A stretch of DNA of 64,000 bases from Roseiarcus sp963782255 (GTDB lineage: Bacteria; Pseudomonadota; Alphaproteobacteria; Rhizobiales; Beijerinckiaceae). The position numbers and the translations under genes are program-made. The notes beneath the pieces were generated by a model. It had not been told where the DNA came from, searched no databases, and saw only the letters and a list, made by a program, of their open reading frames with translations. How positions within the stretch are numbered: the stretch's first letter is position 1; the number at the start of each line of letters is the position of its first letter. Of this stretch, positions 45,695 to 53,879 are shown one piece after another. The stretch covers positions 124,001 through 188,000 of the forward strand of contig CAWAIS010000001.1 in NCBI GenBank assembly GCA_963782255.1, in the 5' to 3' direction.

Positions 45695-47593
45695 TCATTC
45701 GAATTCGATCTCCGTTCGCTCCTTGGCGTCCGCCAGGCTCGCCTGCGCGGCGAGCCGCACCGGCGTGTTGGCCGCGCCGAACAGCTCGTAATTGCGCCGC
45801 TCAACGATTTCGAAGAAGAAACGGTCGCGAAAGGTCCGCGTGTAGATGTGGAAGAACTCGCCGTCCTTGACGCGGTCGTACAGCACGCCGAGCGAGCGCA
45901 TGCGCGCGAGCAGGTCGGGCGCGATGTCGAAGCGGGTCGCGAGGTCCTCGTAATAGTTGTCCGGGATCGGCAGGAAGGAAACGCCCTTGTCCTTCGCCGC
46001 TTCGACGGCGGCGAAAATATCGTCGGTCGACAACGCGATCTGCTGATAGCCGGCGCCGCCGAAGGCGTCGAGAAAGCGCGAGACGCCCGTCGCGCCGCCC
46101 TCGCCGATGTTGAGCGCGATGCGCAGCTCGTTGTTGGCGCTGCGCAGCGACCGGCTGAAGAACGCGCCATGCGGATCGGCGATCTCAACCTGCGGCGCCG
46201 GCGAGAGCCCGAGCACCGTGCGGTAGAACAGCGACCAGCTCAAAAATTCGCCGCGTCGAACGACGTTGGAGAGATGGTCGACCTTGCGCAAGAGCCCCGA
46301 CGGGTCGAGGCCCTGCGGGGCCTCGAAGTCGTCGCGCCATTTCGGCTCCTGGCCGTCGACGAAATAAATGAGGCTGCCCTCGACCCCGGCGACGGCGGGC
46401 AGCGTCGCCTCGCCCGGTCCGATTCTGCCGACATAGCTCTGGCATTCGAGAGCGGCCGCGCGCTCGAGCGCCTTGTCGATGGAATCGACGGCGAGCGCCA
46501 ATGCGCAGATGGAGGGACCGTGCAGCAGCGAGAAGGAATGGGCGAAGCCCTCCCGCTCGCGGTTGACGACGAGGTTGATCCCGCCCTGGGCAAAGAGTTC
46601 GACGTCCTTGGAGCGGTGGCGTCCGGCGAACCGGAAGCCGAGGCCATCGATCAGCGCGACGAGCTCCTTCGCGTCCGAGTCGGCGACCGCGAATTCGATG
46701 AATTCGGCGCGCTCGACGACGGGCGGCGGGGACAGGGCCGGCAAATCGGCGAGCGGCGCGTCGCCGCGCTCCGCCCTCCGCGCCGCGAGCGCTTCGCCGG
46801 CGGCGCGAAGCGAGCGCATGCCGTCGACCGCGACCGCCGCAGCGGAGGCGCCGCGGAACTGGTCGTTGAAGATTTCCAAGGACAGCGGGCCGCGGTAGCC
46901 GGCGCGCGTCGCGGCGTCGAGGAAATCGACAATCGGATAGTCGCCCTGCCCGGGATAGCAGCGGTAGTGCCGGCTCAAGGACAGCGGGTCCATGACCAGC
47001 GCCGGCGCGTCCGCCACCTGGACGAGCGCGATGCGGTCGGCCGGCAGAGCCGCGATCGGCTCGATCGGATTGCCGCGCGCGCAGATATGAAAGCTGTCGA
47101 GCACGATGCCGAGATTGTCCCGGTCGGCGGCGCTGAGGATCTCCCAGGCCGCCGTCCAGTCCTTCACGCACCGGCCCCAACTCAGCGCCTCGTAGCCGAT
47201 TCGCATGCCGTTCTGGCGCGCGAGATCGGCGAGCTCCGCCAGATCCGCCGCGGCTCGGGCCGGGTCGTCGATCGCTTCCGGCGAGATGTTGGAACAGACG
47301 CAGAGCAGTCTGGCGCCGAGTTCGTGCATGAGATCGAGCTTGCGCGCCGCGCGCTCGAAATTGCGCCCCCGGATCGGCTCCGGCATCGCCTCGAAATCGC
47401 GCAATGGCTGGAGCGCGACGATTTCGAGCCCGAGGTCCGCGGCCATTTGGCGCACGTCCCTCGGCTTTCCGTTGAAGAAGGTCAGATCGTTTTCGAACAG
47501 TTCGACCGCGCGGAAGCCCGCTTTTGCCGCCGCGGCGAGCTTGCCCTCCAATGCGCCGCCCATGCAGACGGATGCGATCGACCATCTGAGCAT
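45695..47593 (-). CDS. quiC: 3-dehydroshikimate dehydratase (QuiC-like, fused to HPPD-like domain)
   Basis: A 632-residue protein. Residues 1-~285 form a xylose-isomerase-type TIM barrel (GFRAVELFENDLTFFNGKPR, VLDSFHICARG, LSLEIFNDQFRG) with the metal-binding Glu and Asp residues typical of 3-dehydroshikimate dehydratase. Residues ~290-625 are a vicinal-oxygen-chelate region like 4-hydroxyphenylpyruvate dioxygenase (FFEIVERRNYELFG near the end). This fusion is known in QuiC1-type enzymes. It makes protocatechuate from 3-dehydroshikimate. First gene of the operon, with AGGAGA before the ATG. Confidence 0.92.
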   Translation of the reverse strand: MLRWSIASVCMGGALEGKLAAAAKAGFRAVELFENDLTFFNGKPRDVRQMAADLGLEIVALQPLRDFEAMPEPIRGRNFERAARKLDLMHELGARLLCVCSNISPEAIDDPARAAADLAELADLARQNGMRIGYEALSWGRCVKDWTAAWEILSAADRDNLGIVLDSFHICARGNPIEPIAALPADRIALVQVADAPALVMDPLSLSRHYRCYPGQGDYPIVDFLDAATRAGYRGPLSLEIFNDQFRGASAAAVAVDGMRSLRAAGEALAARRAERGDAPLADLPALSPPPVVERAEFIEFAVADSDAKELVALIDGLGFRFAGRHRSKDVELFAQGGINLVVNREREGFAHSFSLLHGPSICALALAVDSIDKALERAAALECQSYVGRIGPGEATLPAVAGVEGSLIYFVDGQEPKWRDDFEAPQGLDPSGLLRKVDHLSNVVRRGEFLSWSLFYRTVLGLSPAPQVEIADPHGAFFSRSLRSANNELRIALNIGEGGATGVSRFLDAFGGAGYQQIALSTDDIFAAVEAAKDKGVSFLPIPDNYYEDLATRFDIAPDLLARMRSLGVLYDRVKDGEFFHIYTRTFRDRFFFEIVERRNYELFGAANTPVRLAAQASLADAKERTEIEFE

Positions 47594-47614
47594 AAAATCT
47601 CCTATATTTTTGTC

Positions 47615-47649
47615 TTCATACTATGTTGTGGAAAGTCCTGCAATATGAA
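47615..47649. promoter_or_regulatory. Inverted repeat between quiC and the GntR gene
   Basis: TTCATA at 47615-47620 and TATGAA at 47644-47649 are separated by 23 bases, in a visibly AT-rich 78-base region between divergent start codons. Inverted half-sites are what a dimeric GntR/FCD regulator would bind, so this is a candidate operator for both genes. Not proven. Confidence 0.45.
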
Positions 47650-47671
47650 ATGATGCTTCTCGGGGCCTAAA

Positions 47672-48373
47672 ATGAATCTGATAGCGAGGGACGATCGGGC
47701 GGCGAGAAGCGGCGGAGCGTCGACTCTGACGGAGGCGCTGCACGAGCGGCTGCGCCACGACATCATCCTCGGCGTCTTGCCGCCGGCCGCCAAGCTCAAA
47801 CTCGAAAAGCTCAGCAAGGCCTATGACGTCAGCGTCAACACAATGCGCGAGACCCTGTCGCGGCTCGCAGCGGACGGGCTTGTCGTCGCCGAGGGCCAGA
47901 AGGGCTTCGCGGTCCTGCCGGTCTCGACCGAAGACCTGCGCGAAATCACCGAGATGCGGCAGCTGCTCGAGTGTCATGCGCTCAAGCAGTCGATCGGCGC
48001 GGCCGACCTCGACTGGGAGGCGCGCGTCGTCGGCGCTCATCACAAGCTGTCAAAGGTCGAAGAGCTGGTCGAAGCCGAGCCGGAGATCTATGGCGAGCCC
48101 TGGGAGCGCGCCAATCAGGAGTTTCATGAAGCGCTCATCTCCAACTGCCGCTCGCGCTGGCTGCGCCTCTATCTGCGCGCCATGTACGACCACAGCCGCC
48201 GCTACCGGATGCTGTCCTTGAAGACCAAGCCGTTTCCGCGTTCGCAATCCGCCGAGGAGCATCGGCGCATGCTCGACGCCGCGATCAAACGCGACGCCGA
48301 GCGGGCCGCAGGGATTCTCGCGGATCACATTCTGAAAGCCGCGCAGCTCTCCGCGCCGGACGAGGCCCGTTAG
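47672..48373 (+). CDS. GntR family transcriptional regulator (FCD domain)
   Basis: A 233-residue regulator. The winged helix-turn-helix (~20-85: LHERLRHDIILGVLPPAAKL, YDVSVNTMRETLSRLAADG) is followed by an FCD ligand domain (EMRQLLECHALKQSI, EFHEALISNCRSRWL, EEHRRMLDAAIKRDA). The two histidines in the last two segments are typical metal/ligand residues. Divergent from quiC and facing the lig operon, it is the likely regulator of shikimate/protocatechuate use. Confidence 0.93.
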   Translation: MNLIARDDRAARSGGASTLTEALHERLRHDIILGVLPPAAKLKLEKLSKAYDVSVNTMRETLSRLAADGLVVAEGQKGFAVLPVSTEDLREITEMRQLLECHALKQSIGAADLDWEARVVGAHHKLSKVEELVEAEPEIYGEPWERANQEFHEALISNCRSRWLRLYLRAMYDHSRRYRMLSLKTKPFPRSQSAEEHRRMLDAAIKRDAERAAGILADHILKAAQLSAPDEAR

Positions 48374-48382
48374 AGAGAAATC

Positions 48383-49411
48383 CTATCGGCCCTTGGCCTT
48401 CAAGGCCTTGTCGAGACGCGGATAGACCCGCCGAGCATTGCTTTCATAAACCTTGTGGCGCTCCTCGGGCGTCAGATTGTCGGTCGCCTCGATGTATCTC
48501 TTGGTGTCGTCGTAATGATGGCCGGTCTCGGGATCGATGCCGCGCACCGCCCCGATCATCTCGCTCGCGAACAGGATGTTGTCGACCGGGATCACCTCGG
48601 TCAGGAGGTCGACGCCCGGCTGGTGATAGACGCAGGTGTCGAAGTAGACGTTCTTGAGTAGGTGGTCCTTCAGAAGCGGCTTCTTCAGCTCCTGGGCGAG
48701 GCCGCGATAGCGGCCCCAGTGATAGGGCGCGGCGCCGCCGCCGTGGGGCACGACGAAGCGCAGGGTCGGAAAGTCCTTGAACAGATCGCCCTGGATGAAC
48801 TGCATGACCGCGGTCGTGTCGGCGTTGATGTAATGAGCGCCGGTCGTGTGAAAGCACGGATTGCAGCTCGTCGAAACATGCACCATCGCCGGAATGTCGT
48901 ATTCGACCATCTTCTCGTAGATCGGATACCAGTGGCGATCGGTCAGCGGCGGGCTCGTCCAATGACCACCGGACGGGTCCGGATTGAGGTTGATCCCGAC
49001 GAAGCCGTAGTCTTTGACGCATCGTTCGAGTTCGGGAATGCAGGTCTTGGGATCGACGCCGGGGCTCTGCGGCAGCATCGCCGCGCCGATGAAATTGTCC
49101 GGGAAGAGCCTTGAGACGCGGTAACAAAGCTCGTTGCAGATCGAGGCCCAGGTCGAACTCACGGCGAAGTCGCCGATGTGATGGGCCATGAAGCTCGCGC
49201 GCGGCGAGAAGATAGTCAGGTCGGCGCCGCGCTCCTTCATGAACTTGAGCTGGTTCGTCTCGATCAACTCGCTGAGTTCGTCGTCGCTGATCTTGAGGTC
49301 TGCGACCTTCGGCATGACAGCCGGGTCCTTGATGCCGGCGATCTGCTGGTTGCGCCAAGCCTCCAGCGCCTTGGGGGCGGTCGTGTAATGGCCGTGGCAG
49401 TCGATGATCAT
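48383..49411 (-). CDS. ligJ: 4-oxalomesaconate hydratase LigJ
   Basis: A 342-residue amidohydrolase-fold hydratase: MIIDCHGHYTTAPKALEAW, FSPRASFMAHHIGD, MVHVSTSCNPCFHTTGAHYI, VVPHGGGAAPYHWGRYRGLA, the NVYFDTCVYHQPGVDLL segment and the GIDPETGHHYDDTKRYIE region. It hydrates 4-oxalomesaconate, producing the LigK substrate. ATG 49411 has an AGGAGG ribosome site. Last gene of the second dioxygenase operon, on the opposite side of the GntR gene from the main lig operon. Confidence 0.95.
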   Translation of the reverse strand: MIIDCHGHYTTAPKALEAWRNQQIAGIKDPAVMPKVADLKISDDELSELIETNQLKFMKERGADLTIFSPRASFMAHHIGDFAVSSTWASICNELCYRVSRLFPDNFIGAAMLPQSPGVDPKTCIPELERCVKDYGFVGINLNPDPSGGHWTSPPLTDRHWYPIYEKMVEYDIPAMVHVSTSCNPCFHTTGAHYINADTTAVMQFIQGDLFKDFPTLRFVVPHGGGAAPYHWGRYRGLAQELKKPLLKDHLLKNVYFDTCVYHQPGVDLLTEVIPVDNILFASEMIGAVRGIDPETGHHYDDTKRYIEATDNLTPEERHKVYESNARRVYPRLDKALKAKGR

Positions 49412-49457
49412 CTGAACGCCTCCTGGCGCGATCTCAAGACACACCCGCAGGGCGAAT

Positions 49458-50147
49458 TCATGCGGGCTCCATGCCGTAGCGGCGTTTTGCGTCGCGGGTT
49501 TCGGCGGAAGCCATGTAGGCAACGAGAGCGCGTGCGGCCTCGGGCTCATGAGACTTGCTCGACACCCCGGCCGAGAACACGGTCACGGCTTGAATCTCCG
49601 GCGGCAGAGGACCGACGATCTCGATGCCGGGCTGGCCTATCAGTTCGCTCAGCTGCTGAAAGCCGAGATCGGCCTCGCCGCGCGCGACCAGGCTCGCGAC
49701 CGGCACGCCCGGCGGCGCAATCAGCGCGCGTCCCACCACGGATTCGGTCACGCCCCATGTCTCGCACAGCGCCTTCAAATGATCGCCGCTCGGACCCGTC
49801 GAGTAGCAAATTCTGCGCGCCTCGAGCATCGCCCGCCTCACGGCTTCAGTGTCTTCGACCGAGGGTCGCGGCGAGCCGGCAGTGACCGCGATGCCGATCT
49901 CCGATCGCGCGAAATCCACGATGCTGTCCTTGGCGATATGGCCTTCCGCCTCCAGGCTCCGCATGACTTTCGCCGCCAGCACGACGATGTCTGTCGGTTC
50001 GCCGGCCCGCACCAGTTTTGCCGCTTCGACGCCGCCCATGGATCGGATCTCGACCCGTATCCTGTTTCGCAACTCGTAGTCCCGCGCGAGATCAGCCAGG
50101 ATATGCCGGGTCGCCATCGACGAAAGGCCGGAGATTCGCCAACTCAT
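49458..50147 (-). CDS. Substrate-binding (ModA-like) protein without signal peptide
   Basis: A 229-residue type II periplasmic-binding fold: VRAGEPTDIVVLAAKVMRSL, SIVDFARSEIGIAVTAGSP, SLVARGEADLGFQQLSELI, and ALVAYMASAETRDAKRRYGM at the end. It resembles ModA/PBP-like proteins. No cleavable signal is seen (it starts MSWRISGLSSMATR), so it may be cytoplasmic, perhaps a ligand sensor, or the true start may lie outside this frame. Such genes occur in aromatic-catabolism clusters but their role is unclear. It ends 46 bases before ligJ. Confidence 0.8.
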   Translation of the reverse strand: MSWRISGLSSMATRHILADLARDYELRNRIRVEIRSMGGVEAAKLVRAGEPTDIVVLAAKVMRSLEAEGHIAKDSIVDFARSEIGIAVTAGSPRPSVEDTEAVRRAMLEARRICYSTGPSGDHLKALCETWGVTESVVGRALIAPPGVPVASLVARGEADLGFQQLSELIGQPGIEIVGPLPPEIQAVTVFSAGVSSKSHEPEAARALVAYMASAETRDAKRRYGMEPA

Positions 50148-50363
50148 GTCTCATCTCCGCGTCGGCATCGCGAGCGCGTCTCGCGTCGGCCCGTTGGCTG
50201 TCCCGCCAGGCATGTGGAGCGTGGCGTCATCAAGGCCGTTTCCTCGCCGCCTTCGCGGACGTTCAAACGCGCTTAAAAGCCGCGCGGAGATTTGAACCCA
50301 GACAATGATCTTAGCTCGGCTGCCTATCGCCGAAAAGCGGCGCCGCGGCGGCCTTGAGTCCGA

Positions 50364-50591
50364 TCAGGCGCAAAAGGCGAGATCGGGATAGCGGCGGGCA
50401 GCTGCCGCGCCGATCAGGATGATGGTCCCGCCGGAATGCTCGCGCACGCGGATACGGCAGCCCGGCGAGTCCAGCGTCTTGGCCATACGTATGATTTTCG
50501 GCCACGCCGCCCGGGAGCAGTCGAGGCGGACCGACGTCTCGGCGACGATGACGTCGTCGCCCTGGAGCACTTCGAAGTCGTAGTACGGCAT
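50364..50591 (-). CDS. Small DUF6894-like protein
   Basis: A 75-residue protein starting MPYYDFEVLQGDDVIVAETS and containing CRIRVREHSGGTIILIG. The layout (a short beta-strand N-terminus, MPxYxFxV, then a helix) resembles the DUF6894 family. Function unknown. It lies between the second ligB-type gene and the ModA-like gene in the same operon, followed by 216 bases without a gene. Confidence 0.6.
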   Translation of the reverse strand: MPYYDFEVLQGDDVIVAETSVRLDCSRAAWPKIIRMAKTLDSPGCRIRVREHSGGTIILIGAAAARRYPDLAFCA

Positions 50592-50620
50592 CGGGCGGCC
50601 TCCCCGCTCGCGGCAGTCAC

Positions 50621-51454
50621 TCACGCCGCTTCCAGCGCCATCATTCCCGCCGCGGTGTTGCTGATCGGGATGTGGTAGTTGCTATGGACCTTGCGCACCG
50701 CGCCGGGGACGGCGGCTCGCGCGGCCAGCCAATTCAAGAGTTCGACGCCCTGCGTGCCCGTCTTTTCGACGAGTTCGAGGATGCTGTATTGCGCCGCCCA
50801 TTCCGGCTCGTCCACCATGCTGGCCATGAACTTGAGGTCGAACGGCTTGTTGATGAAACCCGCCCGCTCGCCCTCGAGCTGGTGGCTCAAGCCGCCTGAG
50901 CCGATCATCACGACCTTCGTGTCGGCGTCCCATGCCGCGACCGCCTCGCCGACCGCGCGTCCCAGCGCGACGCAGCGCCTGGCGCTCGGCAGCGGAAACT
51001 GCACCGTGTTGATGCAGACGGGGACCGCAAGCGGCCCGTCGCCGTCGGGCCAGAACAGTGTGAGCGGCAGGGTGAAAGCGTGATCGACCCGCATTTCCTG
51101 GCAAGTGACGATATCGAAGTCGCACTCGATCAGATGGTTGATGATCGCCCAGGAAAGGTCGGGCGCGCCCCGGAACGGCGGCAGGGTCGGAATGCCCCAG
51201 CCCTCGTCGTCGTTGCGGTATTCGGGCGCCGCGCCGACGGCGAAGGTCGGCATCTTGTCGAGGAAGAAGTTGAGGCCGTGATCGTTGTAGAAGATGACGG
51301 CAACGTCGGGCTTCTCGCGCTTCAGCCATTCGCGAGCCGGCTCAAAGCCGTCGAAGAACGGCTTCCAGTAGGGGTCCTGCTCGCGTTTCCTGGCGATCGC
51401 GCCGCCGATCGCGGGGACGTGGGAAGTGGCGAGGCCGCCGATGATCCTGGCCAT
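50621..51454 (-). CDS. Second LigB-type extradiol dioxygenase beta subunit (candidate gallate dioxygenase)
   Basis: A 277-residue class III dioxygenase related to, but distinct from, the LigB at 40 kb: H12 in SHVPAIG, H59 in YNDHG, the Glu in GVELLNW, and GGLSHQLEGERAGFIN. It starts 17 bases after its LigA-like partner. The operon also has ligJ but no ligC or ligI, which fits gallate, whose cleavage product is oxalomesaconate. A second protocatechuate enzyme or a methylgallate enzyme is possible. Confidence 0.85.
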   Translation of the reverse strand: MARIIGGLATSHVPAIGGAIARKREQDPYWKPFFDGFEPAREWLKREKPDVAVIFYNDHGLNFFLDKMPTFAVGAAPEYRNDDEGWGIPTLPPFRGAPDLSWAIINHLIECDFDIVTCQEMRVDHAFTLPLTLFWPDGDGPLAVPVCINTVQFPLPSARRCVALGRAVGEAVAAWDADTKVVMIGSGGLSHQLEGERAGFINKPFDLKFMASMVDEPEWAAQYSILELVEKTGTQGVELLNWLAARAAVPGAVRKVHSNYHIPISNTAAGMMALEAA

Positions 51455-51471
51455 TTTTTATGTCTCCCGCG

Positions 51472-51831
51472 TCACATCGTTTCGGGTTGGTCGTTCTGGG
51501 CGACAAGGCGCGCCTTGAACGCCTCCTTGGTCATTCCCGTCTGCGCGGCGCCGAGGTCCTGCACGTCGAGACCGAGGATGCCGGCGAACTTGGCGAGGTA
51601 GTAGACGTTGCCGCCGGCCGCGAGCAGTCCGAGGACGTCGCGGCCGCGGATCGCCGCGGCCTGCGGCACGCTGAGGCCGTAGGCGCGCATATACCCTTCC
51701 TCATCGGCCCGGAACGCCTCGCGGTTCTCCGCGCTGTTGAAGGAAAAGCACATCTTGTTGAGGGCGTAGCCCTTTTGCGCCATCGCGCCGTCGAACGGCG
51801 TCGTGCCAAAGATCTCGTGCGACGCGGACAC
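51472..51831 (-). CDS. Second LigA-type dioxygenase alpha subunit
   Basis: A 119-residue LigA-like protein (GTTPFDGAMAQKGYALNKMC, NSAENREAFRADEEGYMRAY, LLAAGGNVYYLAKFAGILGL), shorter at the C-terminus than the first LigA. GTG start with GGAGG upstream. In known gallate dioxygenases (GalA/DesB) the two parts are fused in one chain; here they are separate and in alpha-beta order. Divergent from the LysR gene. Confidence 0.87.
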   Translation of the reverse strand: MSASHEIFGTTPFDGAMAQKGYALNKMCFSFNSAENREAFRADEEGYMRAYGLSVPQAAAIRGRDVLGLLAAGGNVYYLAKFAGILGLDVQDLGAAQTGMTKEAFKARLVAQNDQPETM

Positions 51832-51914
51832 TGGCTCCTCCCCTCAAAACGGCTTACTCCAGCGGCTTACGGCGCCCGTTGTCAAAGATAAATGCATGGA
51901 TCATCATCGGTTGC

Positions 51915-52829
51915 ATGAGCGATTTCGATTGGTCGGACCTCGACGCCAGGCTCCTCCGCCTTTTGGTGGCGGCGGTCGAGACCGGCTCGATCACCGGCGC
52001 CGCGCACCGGCTCGGCGTCACGCAGTCGGCGGTCAGCCATCTCTTGGGCAAGCTGCGCGCGATCGTCGGCGACGCCCTGTTCGTCAAGTCGGGCCGCGGC
52101 GTCATCGCCACCGCCCGCGCCGAGGCGCTTGCAGCAAAGGCGCGTGAGCTTTTGCGCGAACTGGAACGCTTCGAAGCCTTCGAAGGGTTCGATCCGGCCC
52201 GGTGGCGGACGACTTTCGCAATCGCGGCCAACGACCTGCAGCGCGACGCGTTGTTGCCCGCGCTTCTCGCCCGATTGCGGCAACGCGCCCCCGGGGTCAC
52301 GCTCCGCATTATTCCGTCGAACGTTCCGACCCCGGAGATGCTGCGTGACGAGCATTGCCGCCTGATCGTCAGCCCGCGACCGCCCGAGGCGGCTGACGTC
52401 ATGCAAAAGCGGCTGTTCGAGGATCGCTACCGCGTCTTCTACGATCCCGGCCATCGGCGTGCGCCCCGCAGCAAGGCCGAATATTGCGCCGCCGATCACG
52501 TGACCGTCGTCTATGAGCCGCAGCGGGCGCTCGACCTCGATGCGCATCTGGCGAGAAAGGCAATCGAGCGGCGGTTCGTCGTCACCGTTCCAGGTTTCGC
52601 CGGCGTGCCCGCCTTCTTGCGCGGCAGCGACCTCCTTGCGACTGCCCCCGGCCTGTTGCGGTTCGGCCTCATGCGGGACCTCGCGAGCGCGCCGCCGCCG
52701 TTCGCCTGCCCAAGCCTGCCGATGTTCATGATCTGGAGCCGCCGCGATCACGAGGATCCGGCCCATCGCTGGATTCGCGGAGAGCTCGAGGCCGTGGCGC
52801 CGATCGGGAACCCGGCAGGACTCGCCTAG
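51915..52829 (+). CDS. LysR family transcriptional regulator
   Basis: A 304-residue LysR regulator: helix-turn-helix DLDARLLRLLVAAVETGSIT with GAAHRLGVTQSAVSHLLGKL (residues ~6-45) and an effector-binding domain (HHxxPR-like IVSPRPPEAADVMQKRLFED). ATG 51915 is chosen over the upstream TTG at 51879. Divergent from the second LigA/LigB operon across 83 bases and therefore its likely activator. An ATGCAT palindrome lies in this gap. Confidence 0.93.
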   Translation: MSDFDWSDLDARLLRLLVAAVETGSITGAAHRLGVTQSAVSHLLGKLRAIVGDALFVKSGRGVIATARAEALAAKARELLRELERFEAFEGFDPARWRTTFAIAANDLQRDALLPALLARLRQRAPGVTLRIIPSNVPTPEMLRDEHCRLIVSPRPPEAADVMQKRLFEDRYRVFYDPGHRRAPRSKAEYCAADHVTVVYEPQRALDLDAHLARKAIERRFVVTVPGFAGVPAFLRGSDLLATAPGLLRFGLMRDLASAPPPFACPSLPMFMIWSRRDHEDPAHRWIRGELEAVAPIGNPAGLA

Positions 52830-53030
52830 TTCAGCACTTCAATTGCAAAGGTAGCTTCAGTTAGCTAGCTGTGGAGCCTCAACTATAACACAGTCTAGAT
52901 TAAAGTTTACTGCAATAGTTGCCATGGACATTGCCATTGCAATCGTAATGCCTCCGTTGCTTCTAAATGTTTTTCTCATTTTATTTACATTAGTTGCTAT
53001 AAAGTCCGTAGGGATATCCTAGATTATACT

Positions 53031-53492
53031 ATGTTTGAGTCTGCTGGCCTAATCAAATTGGTTATTGCCACTGGTGGTATCGAAATATTCACGAGTCTCT
53101 TGGCATCAATTATGATGATGTCTATTATAATAATCTATAGTAATATAAGTATAATTGCTGCCGTCGGTCAGGCATTGAACGTGCTGTACCAATTGACGCA
53201 CATACGAATAACCAGTTTTTTTGTAGACGCATGGAGGCTGCTACATTTTGACTTCGCTGTAAATATCGTAGACAGTGCAGCCAATTGGGCCATTTTCACC
53301 GATTTGCTCTATTCTCTATATTTCTTTATGCCGGCTTTGGCAATTGTGGCCATTCAACGCTGGGGTTTCGGTCGACGCACGTTTTTCAATATCGTTCTTT
53401 GGGTCGCCGATCATCCAAAAGGGGTTTTGCATGCAATTGGTGAGATGCTGCTGGGCCTCATCAAACAGATCGGGCAGCTTAAGGGGAAGTGA
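53031..53492 (+). CDS. AT-rich orphan membrane protein
   Basis: A 153-residue protein with about three membrane helices: ATGGIEIFTSLLASIMMMSI running into IIIIYSNISIIAAVGQALNV, then YSLYFFMPALAIVAIQ, plus a cytoplasmic-like tail ending IKQIGQLKGK. The DNA from about 52840 to 53480 is visibly AT-rich against the surrounding very GC-rich sequence. I recognise no family. The 200 bases upstream carry no gene and no clear ribosome site. Likely horizontally acquired; a phage-exclusion or transport role cannot be inferred. Confidence 0.6.
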   Translation: MFESAGLIKLVIATGGIEIFTSLLASIMMMSIIIIYSNISIIAAVGQALNVLYQLTHIRITSFFVDAWRLLHFDFAVNIVDSAANWAIFTDLLYSLYFFMPALAIVAIQRWGFGRRTFFNIVLWVADHPKGVLHAIGEMLLGLIKQIGQLKGK

Positions 53493-53830
53493 ACATCGGT
53501 CTGTTGAGAAACGATTCTCCTTCGGGGAGCCAGCACCAACAAGCGGTCATTTGTAGAAACGCGAACATCAGACACGCCGCTAGTGACCCGCGTCAGCAAG
53601 ATCGAAGGGCGGCGACATTCCCTCCCCCTCTTGTGGGTTAGGAGGGGGGTTACGCCGCCTTTCGTCGGGATGGGCGAGGCCCCATTATGCCCCAGAAATG
53701 TCGCGAAACGGCGGATTGCGGGCGATGTCTGAACGACCGGCAACGCCCGGAGTTGACGTAAGGACTAAACCGCTCGCGCGGTAGCTGCGGCGAGGGCAGC
53801 GCGGGAAGCTGGGTCGGACGAGGCCAGGAC

Positions 53831-53867
53831 TGTCTCAGAATCATGGGGTTCAACCCCATGGGAGACA
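53831..53867. repeat. Long palindrome upstream of the recombinase gene
   Basis: CATGGGGTT-C-AACCCCATG (53842-53860) is nested in TGTCTC (53831-53836) / GAGACA (53862-53867). It ends 12 bases before the recombinase ATG and partly covers the ribosome-binding AGGAG. It could act as an operator, a translational hairpin or part of oriIS. Confidence 0.6.
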
Positions 53868-53879
53868 GGAGCTTTCGCG

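Noticed and set aside
45638..47653. A 671-codon open frame on the plus strand
   Set aside because: It is antisense to quiC and has no motif of its own; shadow of a GC-rich gene.
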